Assembly (NCBI RefSeq): GCF_002847285.1
Contig: NZ_CP025407.1
Span: 7,381,001-7,445,000 of the forward strand
DNA from: Streptomyces sp. CMB-StM0423
GTDB taxonomy: Bacteria; Actinomycetota; Actinomycetes; Streptomycetales; Streptomycetaceae
Direction: 5' to 3'
DNA: 64,000 nt
The notes under the pieces were generated by a model. The model was given only the letters and a program-made list of their open reading frames with translations. It made no database searches and was not told the origin of the DNA. Made by a program: the position numbers and the translations under genes. Shown here in pieces: positions 24,959 through 33,125 of the stretch (positions are counted from its first letter, which is position 1; each line of letters opens with the position of its first letter).

Positions 24959-26454
24959 TCCGCTTCCTCCCAGGCCGATCCGCCGCCGCCGGGTTCATAC
25001 TCCCGCAGCGGCTGCGTTCTGTGAAGCAGAGATCGGAGGTCTGACAGAGTGCCATCGATCACGCCGGCCGCCCGCGCCTGGACGAGGACGTTGCCGAGGG
25101 CCGCCGCCTCCACCGGTCCCGCGACCACCGGCAGCCCGCAGGCGTCCGCCGTCAGCCGGCACAGCAGCCCGTTGCGCGCGCCGCCGCCGACGACGTGCAC
25201 CACCCGTACCGTACGCCCCGAGAGCCGCTGCGCGTCGGCCACCGCGCGGCGGTGCGCCAGGGCGAGGGAGTCCAGCACGCAGCGCACGGTCTCCGCCGCG
25301 GACCGCGGCTCCGGCCGCCCCGCCCGCCCGCACGCTTCCGCGATCCGCTCCGGCATCCGGCCGGGGGCGAGGAACGCCGGGTCGCCGGCGTCCACGTACG
25401 AGCGCAGCGGGGGCGCCGCGGCGGCGCCGGCGAGCAGGGCGTCCAGCTCGTAGGTGTGCCCCTCGGCGTCCCAGGCGCGCAGGCACTCCTGGAGCAGCCA
25501 CAGGCCCATGATGTTGCGCAGGTAGCGGACGGTGCCGTCCACGCCCAGCTCGTTGGTGAAGTTGGCGGCGCGGCTCTCCTCGGTGAGCACGGGCGCGGCC
25601 AGTTCGACGCCCGCCAGCGACCAGGTGCCGGTGGCGATGTACGCGAAGTCCTCGTCCCGCGCCGGCACGCCGACGACCGCCGAGGCGGTGTCGTGCGAGC
25701 CGACCGCGGTCACCGGCACCGGACCGGTCAGGCCCGTCTCCTCCAGCACCACGGGCAGCAGCTCGCCCGCCGGGTCGCCGGGGCGGCGCAGCGGCGGGAA
25801 GAGCCCGAGGTCGATGCCGGCGGCCTCGGCGACGCGGCGGGAGAACGCGCCGGTGCGCGGGTCGACCAGCGCCGTGGTGGAGGCGTTGGTCAGCTCGGTG
25901 CCGGCCTCGCCGGTCAGCCAGTACGCGACGAGGTCGGGGACGAGCAGCAGTCGCCTGGCCGCGGCGAGCGCGGGGGTGCCGCGGGCGGCGAGGAGCTGGT
26001 AGACGGTGTTGAACGGCAGGTGCTGCAGGCCCGTCGCCCGGTACAGCTCCGCCGCGGGCAGCACCGCGGCCAGCTTCGCCGCCATGCCCTCGGTGCGGGC
26101 GTCGCGGTAGTGCACCGGGTTGCCGATCAGCGCACCGGAGGCGTCGAGCAGGCCGTAGTCGACGGCCCAGGAGTCGACGCCCACGCCGGCGAGCCGGCCA
26201 CCGGAACGCCGGCCCGCCGCGCGCAGGCCGTCCAGCACGCCCGCGTAGAGCGCCAGGACGTCCCAGTGGAGCGTGCCGGCCAGCCGGACCGGGCGGTTGG
26301 GGAACCGGTGCACCTCCTCGATGTGCAGCTCGCCGCCGCCGGCCCGGCCGAGCATCACGCGCCCGCTGGCGGCGCCGAGGTCGACGGCCGCGAACGGCAG
26401 CGAGGTCCCGTCGGCCCCGCTGCCGCCCGCACTCGTCCCGTACGCCCCGCTCAC
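24937..26454 (-). CDS. rhaB: L-rhamnulokinase
   Basis: A 505-residue FGGY-family kinase. It has DLGAASGRVML near residue 24 (phosphate loop 1), VDSWAVDYGLLD, GSHDTASAV, ATGTWSLAGVE and VVGGGARNGLLCRLTAD (adenosine motif), in the order and length of RhaB. It phosphorylates L-rhamnulose to L-rhamnulose 1-phosphate in the cytoplasm. The GTG start overlaps the stop of the upstream aldolase/dehydrogenase gene (GTGA). The first 20 residues are Gly/Ser-rich and unlike the family, so an internal start is possible. Confidence 0.94.
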   Translation of the reverse strand: MSGAYGTSAGGSGADGTSLPFAAVDLGAASGRVMLGRAGGGELHIEEVHRFPNRPVRLAGTLHWDVLALYAGVLDGLRAAGRRSGGRLAGVGVDSWAVDYGLLDASGALIGNPVHYRDARTEGMAAKLAAVLPAAELYRATGLQHLPFNTVYQLLAARGTPALAAARRLLLVPDLVAYWLTGEAGTELTNASTTALVDPRTGAFSRRVAEAAGIDLGLFPPLRRPGDPAGELLPVVLEETGLTGPVPVTAVGSHDTASAVVGVPARDEDFAYIATGTWSLAGVELAAPVLTEESRAANFTNELGVDGTVRYLRNIMGLWLLQECLRAWDAEGHTYELDALLAGAAAAPPLRSYVDAGDPAFLAPGRMPERIAEACGRAGRPEPRSAAETVRCVLDSLALAHRRAVADAQRLSGRTVRVVHVVGGGARNGLLCRLTADACGLPVVAGPVEAAALGNVLVQARAAGVIDGTLSDLRSLLHRTQPLREYEPGGGGSAWEEAECALRSS

Positions 26455-28520
26455 CGCAGGAACGCGGCGGCGACGCCCGCGTCCACGGGGATGTGCAGCC
26501 CGGTCGTGCGGCTCAGCTCGCCCGCCGTCAGCGCGAACACCGCGTTCGCCACGTGCTCCGGCAGCACCTCCCGCTTCAGCAGCGTCCGCTGCGCGTAGAA
26601 CTCGCCGAGCTTCTCCTCCGGCACCCCGTACACCGCCGCCCGCTTGGCGCCCCAGCCGCCGGCGAAGATGCCGGAGCCGCGCACGACGCCGTCGGGGTTG
26701 ATGCCGTTGACGCGTACGCCCAGCCCGCCCAGCTCCGCGGCCAGCAGCCGCACCTGGTGCGCCTGGTCGGCCTTGGCGGCCCCGTACGCGATGTTGTTCG
26801 GCCCGGCGAACACGCCGTTCTTGGAGGCGATGTAGACGATGTCGCCGCCCATGCCCTGCGCGGCGAGCACCCGCGCCGCCTCGCGGGAGACGAGGAACGA
26901 GCCGCGCGCCATGATGGCGTGCTGGGTGTCCCAGTCCGCCGCCGTGGTCTCCGCCAGCGGCTTGGAGACCGAGATGCCGGCGTTGTTGACGACGAGGTCC
27001 ACGCCGCCGAACGCGAGCACCGCGGCCCGGAACGCCGCCGCGATCTGCTCCTCGTCCGTGACGTCCACCGGCACCGCGACCGCCTTGTCGGGACCGCCCA
27101 GTTCGGCGGCGACTGCCTCCGCGCCCGACGCGTCCCGGTCGGCGACGACGACGCACGCGCCCTCCGCCGCCAGTCGCCGGGCGATGGCACGCCCGATGCC
27201 CGAGCCCGCGCCCGTGACCAGCGCCACCCGGGTCGCCAGCGGCTTCGGCGGCGGCATGCGGCGCAGCTTTGCCTCCTCCAGCTCCCAGTACTCGATACGG
27301 AACTTCTCCGCCTCGGCGATGGGGACGTACGACGAGACGGCCTCGGCGCCGCGCATCACGTTGATCGCGTTGACGTAGAACTCGCCCGCCACCCGGGCGG
27401 TCTGCTTGTCCTTGCCGAAGCTGAACATCCCCACGCCGGGCACCAGGACGATCGCCGGGTCGGCGCCGCGCATGGCCGGCGAGCCGGGGGCGGCGTGGCG
27501 CTCGTAGTAGGCGCGGTAGTCCTCGCGGTACGCCGCGTGCAGCTCCTTCAGCCGGGCGACCGCCTCCGCCGGCGGCGCGTCCGACGGCAGGTCGAGGACC
27601 AGCGGCCGGACCTTGGTGCGCAGGAAGTGGTCGGGGCAGGAGGTGCCCAGCGCGGCCAGCCGCGGGTGGGCCTCGCGCGCCAGGAAGTCCAGCACGGCGT
27701 CGCTGTCGGTGAAGTGCCCGACCTGCGGCCGGTCGGCGGAGGCCAGCCCGCGCACGACCGGCGCCAGCGCGGCGGCCTGCGCCCGGCGTTCGGCGTCCGG
27801 CAGCGGCCCGTAGCCCTCCAGGAGCGGGCCGAAGGGCTCCGGCCGCCCCTGCTCGGCGAGGAACCGCTCCGCGGTGCGGATGATCTCCAGCGAGTTGCGC
27901 TCGCACTCCGCGGAGTCCGCGCCCCACGCCGTGATGCCGTGGCCGCCGAGGACCACGCCGATCGCCTCGGGGTGCGCCTCGTGCACCGCGGCGATGTCCA
28001 GGCCCAGTTGGAAGCCGGGCCGCCGCCACGGCACCCACACCACCCGCTCGCCGAAGCACCGCCGGGTCAGCTCCTCGCCGTCCGCGGCGCAGGCCAGGGC
28101 GATCCCCGAGTCGGGGTGGAGGTGGTCGACGTGCGGGGCGCCGACCAGGGCGTGCATGGCGGTGTCGATCGAGGGCGCCGTGCCTTCTCCCCCCGGGAGC
28201 CATCCCCTGCCGTGCAGGCAGTAGTCGAACGCGCCCACCATCTCGTCCTCGCGGTCCACCCCCGGGTACGTGACGGTCAGCGCCCGCAGCCGGTCGAGAC
28301 GCAGCACCGCCAGGCCCGCGGCCGTCAGCGTGCCGAGGTCGCCGCCGGAGCCCTTGACCCACATCAGGTCCACGTCGTCCCCGGTCACCGGGTCCTGCGC
28401 GGTGCCCTTCGCGGAGGCGTTGCCGCCCGCGTAGTTGGTGTTGCGCGGGTCCGCCCCCAGCCTGTGTGCCCGCGCCAGCAGGTCGGCCACCGGGTCGTAC
28501 GCGCCGGGCCCCCCGCTCAC
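26451..28520 (-). CDS. rhaEW: Bifunctional L-rhamnulose-1-phosphate aldolase / L-lactaldehyde dehydrogenase
   Basis: A 689-residue fusion. The N-terminal class II aldolase domain (about 1-400) has NYAGGNASAK, VDHLHPDSG (zinc ligands, about 130) and LGGHGITAWG. The C-terminal short-chain dehydrogenase has TGAGSGIGRA (about 433), NNAGIS and the YGAAK catalytic pair (about 575). B. subtilis RhaEW (YuxG) has this architecture: it cleaves rhamnulose-1-P to DHAP and L-lactaldehyde and oxidises the latter to L-lactate. It has GTGA overlaps with rhaI upstream and rhaB downstream. The lactate produced is the substrate of the lut genes in the same operon. Confidence 0.94.
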   Translation of the reverse strand: MSGGPGAYDPVADLLARAHRLGADPRNTNYAGGNASAKGTAQDPVTGDDVDLMWVKGSGGDLGTLTAAGLAVLRLDRLRALTVTYPGVDREDEMVGAFDYCLHGRGWLPGGEGTAPSIDTAMHALVGAPHVDHLHPDSGIALACAADGEELTRRCFGERVVWVPWRRPGFQLGLDIAAVHEAHPEAIGVVLGGHGITAWGADSAECERNSLEIIRTAERFLAEQGRPEPFGPLLEGYGPLPDAERRAQAAALAPVVRGLASADRPQVGHFTDSDAVLDFLAREAHPRLAALGTSCPDHFLRTKVRPLVLDLPSDAPPAEAVARLKELHAAYREDYRAYYERHAAPGSPAMRGADPAIVLVPGVGMFSFGKDKQTARVAGEFYVNAINVMRGAEAVSSYVPIAEAEKFRIEYWELEEAKLRRMPPPKPLATRVALVTGAGSGIGRAIARRLAAEGACVVVADRDASGAEAVAAELGGPDKAVAVPVDVTDEEQIAAAFRAAVLAFGGVDLVVNNAGISVSKPLAETTAADWDTQHAIMARGSFLVSREAARVLAAQGMGGDIVYIASKNGVFAGPNNIAYGAAKADQAHQVRLLAAELGGLGVRVNGINPDGVVRGSGIFAGGWGAKRAAVYGVPEEKLGEFYAQRTLLKREVLPEHVANAVFALTAGELSRTTGLHIPVDAGVAAAFLR

Positions 28521-29674
28521 GCGCCCCACCCGGCCTGCGTGCCGCCGACCCGCTCCGCGACGATCCGCTCGGCCCATCCCGAGCGCCGGTACGCGGCCAT
28601 CGGGTCCTGGTCCAGCCCCATCTCCTCGCGCACCTCGGCCAGCAGCGGCCGCACGTCGGTGTTGTAGGCGTCCATGAGCACGGCGTTGGCGGCCAGCACG
28701 TCGCCCTCGCGCTGCGCGGCGGCCAGCGCCTCGCGGTCGACGAGCAGCGCCTTGGCGGTGGCCTCCTGGACGTTCATCACCGAGCGGATGATCGCGGGGA
28801 TCTTCGGCTCGATGTTGTGGCACTGGTCGAGCATGAAGGCCACGTCGGGGCCGAGTCCTCCGCCCCGGATCACCTCGTACATGAGGCGGAACAACTGGAA
28901 CGGGTCCGCCGCGCCGACCATCAGGTCGTCGTCGGCGTAGAAGCGGGAGTTGAAGTCGAAGCCGCCGAGCTTCCCCTCCCGCAGCAGCACCGCGACGATG
29001 AACTCGATGTTGGTGCCCGGCGCGTGGTGCCCGGTGTCCACGACCACCTGCGCCCGGCCGCCCAGGTGCAGGCAGTGCGCGTACGCCGTGCCCCAGTCCG
29101 GCACGTCCATGTGGTAGAACGCCGGCTCGAAGAGCTTGTACTCCAGCAGCATCCGCTGCCCCTCGCCCAGCCGCTCGTACACCGCGGCCAGCGCCTCGGC
29201 GAGCCGGTCCTGGCGCTCGCGCACGTCGTCCTGGCCGGGGTAGTTGGTGCCGTCGGAGAACCACAGCTTCAGGTCCCGCGAGCCGGTGGCGTCCATGATG
29301 TCGACGCACTCCATCAGGTGCGCCAGCGCCTTGCGCCGCACCGCCGGGTCGGGATGGGTGACCGAGCCCAGCTTGTAGTCGTCGTCCTGGAAGACGTTGG
29401 CGTTGATGGCGCCGAGCCTGAGCCCGCGCTCCTTGGCGTAGGCGGCGAGCGCCGCGTAGCCGTCGGCGCCCTCCACCCGGTCCCACGGGATGTGCAGCGC
29501 CACGGACGGCGCCACCCCGGTGTGCTCGTGCACCCGGGCGGCGTCGTCCAGCTTCTCCTGGGGCGTGCGCGGCACCCCCGGCTGCGCGAAGACCTTGAAG
29601 CGTGTGCCTGAGTTGCCGTACGCCCAGGAGGGTGTCTCTACTGCCTGGGACTTGAGTGCCGCTTTCACGGTCAT
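28517..29674 (-). CDS. rhaI: L-rhamnose isomerase (Pseudomonas stutzeri type)
   Basis: A 385-residue TIM-barrel isomerase. It has SVALHIPWD, DLKLWFSDGTNYPGQ, LEYKLFEPAFYHMDVPDWG, DTGHHAPGTNIEF and GGFDFNSRFYADDDLMVG, the metal-binding pattern of the broad-specificity P. stutzeri L-RhI rather than E. coli RhaA. It converts L-rhamnose to L-rhamnulose. The rhamnosidase gene ends 45 nt upstream on the same strand with no terminator seen, so rhaI probably belongs to the transcript that starts near 32955. Confidence 0.94.
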   Translation of the reverse strand: MTVKAALKSQAVETPSWAYGNSGTRFKVFAQPGVPRTPQEKLDDAARVHEHTGVAPSVALHIPWDRVEGADGYAALAAYAKERGLRLGAINANVFQDDDYKLGSVTHPDPAVRRKALAHLMECVDIMDATGSRDLKLWFSDGTNYPGQDDVRERQDRLAEALAAVYERLGEGQRMLLEYKLFEPAFYHMDVPDWGTAYAHCLHLGGRAQVVVDTGHHAPGTNIEFIVAVLLREGKLGGFDFNSRFYADDDLMVGAADPFQLFRLMYEVIRGGGLGPDVAFMLDQCHNIEPKIPAIIRSVMNVQEATAKALLVDREALAAAQREGDVLAANAVLMDAYNTDVRPLLAEVREEMGLDQDPMAAYRRSGWAERIVAERVGGTQAGWGA

Positions 29675-29719
29675 CGCGAAGCCTTTCCGCGCGGGGTGTC
29701 GCTGTCGTGTGGGGTGTGG

Positions 29720-32700
29720 TCAGTTGGCGAAGCGGTGCGTGCCCGCGTCCGCGGCGAAGACGGCGCAGCCGTCCTCCATCCGCAGGAAGCGGGCGCGGCC
29801 GTGGGAGACGTCCGCCGCGGTCCGGGCCGGGACCCAGACCTCGGCGGTGGTGTTGAAGGGGAGCGTCAGGTCCAGCCGCAGCCGGCCGTCACGCACCTGC
29901 CAGTCGGTGGTGACGGGGCCGTAGAGCGTGCTGAGCCGGCCGCGCGCCCGGTCGACCTTGCCGCCGGGGCGGGGCCGGATCAGCAGCTTGCTGAAGCCCG
30001 GCTCCGCGGGGGCGATCCCGGTGATGTGGCGGTACATCCACTCGCCGACGCAGCCGTAGGCGTAGTGGTTGAAGGAGTTCATGCCCGCGTCCTGGAACGA
30101 GCCGTCGGGCTTGATGGAGTCCCAGCGCTCCCACATCGTGGTGGCGCCGTTGGCGATCTGGTAGCCCCAGCCGGGGAACGTGTCCTGGTGCAGCAGCCGG
30201 TACGCGACGTCGGTGTGGCCGGTGGCCGTCAGCACGGGCAGCAGCCGGGGGGTGCCGAGGAAGCCGGTGGACAGGTGCCAGTCGCGGGCCTCGACGAGCG
30301 CGACGAGGCGGTCGGCCGCGGGCTTGCGGGCGTCCTCGGGCAGCAGGTCCATCGACAGCGCCAGGACGTACGCGGTCTGCGTGTCGCCCTTGATCCGGGC
30401 GCCGCCCTGGGAGACGTACGCGGCGGTGAACGCCTCGCGTACGGCGTGGAAGAGCGTGTCGTACGGGGCCGGGTCGCGGCCGAGGACGCGGGCGATCCGC
30501 GCGACGAGGTCGGCGCTGTGCGCGAAGTACGCGGTGCCGATGACGTCCTTGGGGGTCTCGTCCTGCGTATTGAGCCAGTCGCCGTAGCCCGCGGCGGGGC
30601 GCAGGTAGCCGTTGCTGTTGCGCTTCAGGTACTCCAGCCACTCCAGCATCGAGTCCCACGACTGCTCCAGCACCCGGGTGTCGCCGTACGCCTGGTAGAG
30701 CGCCCACGGCACCGTGGTGCCCGCGTCGCCCCAGCCGGCGACGCCCTTGCCGACGGGCCCGATCCACGGGGCGACGTCGGGGTACGCGCCGTCGTCGTCC
30801 TGGTCGTCGCGCAGGTCGTACAGCCACTTGGTGAGGAAGCGGGCGGACTCCATCGTGTACGCCGCGGTGGGCGCGAAGACGTTGATGTCGCCGGTCCAGC
30901 CGAGGCGTTCGTCGCGGGCGGGGGTGTCGGTGGGCACGGACAGGAAGTTGCCGCGCTGGCCCCAGGTGATGTTGGAGTGCAGTTGGTTCAGCGTCGGCAC
31001 GTTGGTCTCGAAGTCCATCGTGAACGGCGCGGCGGTGTGCATGACCCGGCCGGTGACCGCGGTCTTCTGCGGCTGTCCCGGGTAGCCGGTGACCTCGACG
31101 TAGCGGAAGCCGTGGAAGGTGAACTTCGGCTCGTAGACCTCGCCGCCGTCCGCGCCGCGCAGGGTGTACGTGTCGGTGGCGCGGGCGGTGCGCAGGTTGG
31201 CGGTGTACAGGGTGCCGTCGGGGTTGAGGACTTCGGCGTGGCGCAGCGTGACGACCGTGCCGGCCTTGCCCTTCACCCGCAGCCGCACGGCGCCGACCAT
31301 GTTCTGGCCGAGGTCGAAGACGAACACCCCGGGCGCGGGCTCGGTGACCGTCCGGGCGGGCAGCTCGCTCTCCACCCGGGTCGGCGCGTCGACCTGCGCG
31401 ACGATCGCCGCGGCGCCTCCGTCGGCGGCCTCTGCGGGCCGCCAGCCGGAGTCGTCGAAGCCGGGCGAGGTCCAGCCGGGGGTCTCCAGCCGGGCGTCGT
31501 GGTCCTCGCCTGCCATCAGGTCCGCGGCGGTGACGGGGCCGCCGGTGCCGCGCCAGCCGGTGTCCGACAGGATCCGCTCGACGCTGCCGTCGGCGTACGT
31601 GACCTCCAACTGAGCCAGCAGCGCGGGGCGTTCGCCGTAGTGGTGCGGGCCGAACCAGCCGAGGTTGCCCGCGTACCAGCCGGCGGCCAGGTCGACGCCG
31701 ATGGCGTTGGCGCCGGGCCGCAGCAGGCTCGTGACGTCGTACGTCTGGTACTGCACCCGCTTGTGGTAGTCGGTCCAGCCGGGCGCGAGCACGTCCTCGC
31801 CGACGCGGCGGCCGTTGAGGTGCGCCTCGTACAGCCCGAGGGCCGTGGCGTACAGCCGCGCGCGGACGATGCGCCGCGTGGACAGCCGGAACTCGTACCG
31901 CAGTTGGGCGGCGGGCAGCGAGACGGGGACGGTGACCTTGCCCCACGGGCCCGCACCCCAGGGGGCGAGGACCTTGGCGGCGGCCCAGCCGGAGTCGTCG
32001 AAGCCCGGCGCGGTCCAGCCGGCGGCCGGCTCGGCGTCGGCGGACTTCCAGTCGCCGTCGGTGACCAGGGTGGTCACGCCGTCGGCGGTGGTGAGTTCGA
32101 GCGCGCCGAGCAGCCCGGCGGGGCCGACGGCGCCGTTGGTGGCGGAGACCGCGATCACGGCGGTGCCGGCGGTGAGCAGCCCGGTCACGTCCACGACGTC
32201 GGGGCGGTTCCAGGCGGTGCCGGAGGAGACCTCGGTGCCGTCGACGTACGTGGTGTGGCGGTCGTCCGCCGCCACGGCGAGCCGGGCCCGGGTGACGCCT
32301 TCCGGGATGGCGAGCCGGGCGCGGAACCAGCGGGTCTCGGCGGGGGCGCTGCTCGCCGGGTCGCCCTCGGGGAACCAGATCCACGAGGAGCCGGTGATGT
32401 CGGGCGCGTCGGTCGGCAGGTCGGGCGCGGCGATCCAGCTCGCGTCCCACTCCTCGCCGCGCAGCCCGGTCTCCCACCAGGTGGGCTCGCTCCAGTCGGA
32501 GGCGGTGCCGTCCCGGTCCCAGACGCGGACCGTCCAGTGGTAGCGGGTACGGGGCCGCAACTCCGGCCCGCCGTACGGCACGAGGACGGAGTCGCCGGAG
32601 GCGACCTTGCCGCTGTCCCACACGTCGGGGTCGCTCAGCTTGTTCTGCGCGGTGGCCACCTTGATCTGGTACGCGCTCTGCGCCCCGCCCGCCGCGCCGG

Positions 32701-32917
32701 ACTCCACGGGCCAGCTCAGCCGCGGGCGGTCGACGTCGAGACCGAGGGGCCGGCCGGCGTACTCGACCGTCGGCCGGGTCACCTCCGCCTCCCGGACCGC
32801 ATCACTCGTGGCAGCGCGGGTGGCAGGTGCGGCAGCGCGGGCGGCGGGGGCGGCGCCGGTGGCGGCGGCGGTGCCCAGGGCGGTGGCGGTGCCGAGGATT
32901 CGACGTCTGCTGATCAC
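29720..32917 (-). CDS. Exported alpha-L-rhamnosidase (GH78)
   Basis: A 1065-residue GH78 enzyme. A Tat-type signal (SRRRILGTATALG, residues 3-15) opens the protein. It has N-terminal beta-sandwich modules (Bac_rhamnosid_N and a fibronectin-like fold), then the alpha/alpha-barrel, with the general acid Glu in ARDERLGWTGD (about 667) and the proposed base Glu in TTMWERWDS (about 926), and a C-terminal beta domain. It releases L-rhamnose from glycosides or oligosaccharides outside the cell. The GTG start is chosen because GGAGG lies 5 nt upstream; an ATG nine codons earlier lacks one. It is the first gene of the minus-strand rhamnose operon. Confidence 0.94.
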   Translation of the reverse strand: MISRRRILGTATALGTAAATGAAPAARAAAPATRAATSDAVREAEVTRPTVEYAGRPLGLDVDRPRLSWPVESGAAGGAQSAYQIKVATAQNKLSDPDVWDSGKVASGDSVLVPYGGPELRPRTRYHWTVRVWDRDGTASDWSEPTWWETGLRGEEWDASWIAAPDLPTDAPDITGSSWIWFPEGDPASSAPAETRWFRARLAIPEGVTRARLAVAADDRHTTYVDGTEVSSGTAWNRPDVVDVTGLLTAGTAVIAVSATNGAVGPAGLLGALELTTADGVTTLVTDGDWKSADAEPAAGWTAPGFDDSGWAAAKVLAPWGAGPWGKVTVPVSLPAAQLRYEFRLSTRRIVRARLYATALGLYEAHLNGRRVGEDVLAPGWTDYHKRVQYQTYDVTSLLRPGANAIGVDLAAGWYAGNLGWFGPHHYGERPALLAQLEVTYADGSVERILSDTGWRGTGGPVTAADLMAGEDHDARLETPGWTSPGFDDSGWRPAEAADGGAAAIVAQVDAPTRVESELPARTVTEPAPGVFVFDLGQNMVGAVRLRVKGKAGTVVTLRHAEVLNPDGTLYTANLRTARATDTYTLRGADGGEVYEPKFTFHGFRYVEVTGYPGQPQKTAVTGRVMHTAAPFTMDFETNVPTLNQLHSNITWGQRGNFLSVPTDTPARDERLGWTGDINVFAPTAAYTMESARFLTKWLYDLRDDQDDDGAYPDVAPWIGPVGKGVAGWGDAGTTVPWALYQAYGDTRVLEQSWDSMLEWLEYLKRNSNGYLRPAAGYGDWLNTQDETPKDVIGTAYFAHSADLVARIARVLGRDPAPYDTLFHAVREAFTAAYVSQGGARIKGDTQTAYVLALSMDLLPEDARKPAADRLVALVEARDWHLSTGFLGTPRLLPVLTATGHTDVAYRLLHQDTFPGWGYQIANGATTMWERWDSIKPDGSFQDAGMNSFNHYAYGCVGEWMYRHITGIAPAEPGFSKLLIRPRPGGKVDRARGRLSTLYGPVTTDWQVRDGRLRLDLTLPFNTTAEVWVPARTAADVSHGRARFLRMEDGCAVFAADAGTHRFAN

Positions 32918-32943
32918 GGGGTCCTCCGGGGACGGCGCGAGCA

Positions 32944-32955
32944 TGAATCGTTTCA
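32944..32955. promoter_or_regulatory. LacI-type operator, minus-strand rhamnose operon
   Basis: TGAATCGTTTCA is a near-perfect palindrome with one mismatch between half-sites (TGAATC and TGAAAC). It lies just downstream of the -10 box of the minus promoter, the position where a LacI repressor blocks initiation or elongation. It matches the site at 33086-33097. Confidence 0.7.
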
Positions 32956-32962
32956 GATCACG

Positions 32963-32991
32963 AAGTTAGGGAGGCGCCGAGGGGGTGTCAA
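32963..32991 (-). promoter_or_regulatory. Promoter of the rhamnosidase-rhaI-rhaEW-rhaB-lutABC operon
   Basis: Read on the minus strand, TTGACA (32991-32986), a 17-bp spacer and TAACTT (32968-32963) give an excellent housekeeping-sigma promoter. The predicted start is near 32956, leaving a leader of about 38 nt to the GTG, with the operator inside it. Confidence 0.7.
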
Positions 32992-33018
32992 GGGGCCGCG
33001 GAGAACTTGACATTGGCC

Positions 33019-33029
33019 GGAAAGTTTCC
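33019..33029. promoter_or_regulatory. Short palindrome between the divergent rha promoters
   Basis: GGAAAGTTTCC is an odd-length palindrome with the same GAAA/TTTC core as the two LacI-type sites but a different centre. It may be an auxiliary repressor or activator site. Confidence 0.35.
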
Positions 33030-33041
33030 ATGTCCGCCCCA

Positions 33042-33071
33042 TTGACGCGCCTGTTGGGGGAGGTCTAGCTT
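33042..33071 (+). promoter_or_regulatory. Promoter of the rhamnose importer operon
   Basis: TTGACG (33042-33047), an 18-bp spacer and TAGCTT (33066-33071) form a sigma-70-like promoter. Transcription would start near 33078, just before the operator at 33086, and mirrors the arrangement on the other strand. Confidence 0.6.
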
Positions 33072-33085
33072 CCGTGAAAACTCAT

Positions 33086-33097
33086 TGAAACCTTTCA
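33086..33097. promoter_or_regulatory. LacI-type operator, importer operon
   Basis: TGAAACCTTTCA has half-sites TGAAAC and TGAAAG, one mismatch. It lies downstream of the predicted start site of the plus promoter and shares its sequence with the minus-strand operator, so both operons probably answer to the LacI protein encoded at 41170. Confidence 0.7.
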
Positions 33098-33125
33098 TGA
33101 ACTGCCGACCGCAACGGTGCTGACC

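Noticed and set aside
29696..33010. A 1104-codon open plus-strand frame opposite the GH78 gene
   Set aside because: Low-complexity Gly/Ala/Val/Arg content, no motifs, and fully covered by the well-supported rhamnosidase.
33096..33122. An 8-codon frame just before the importer ATPase start
   Set aside because: It has no ribosome site and overlaps the operator; likely chance.
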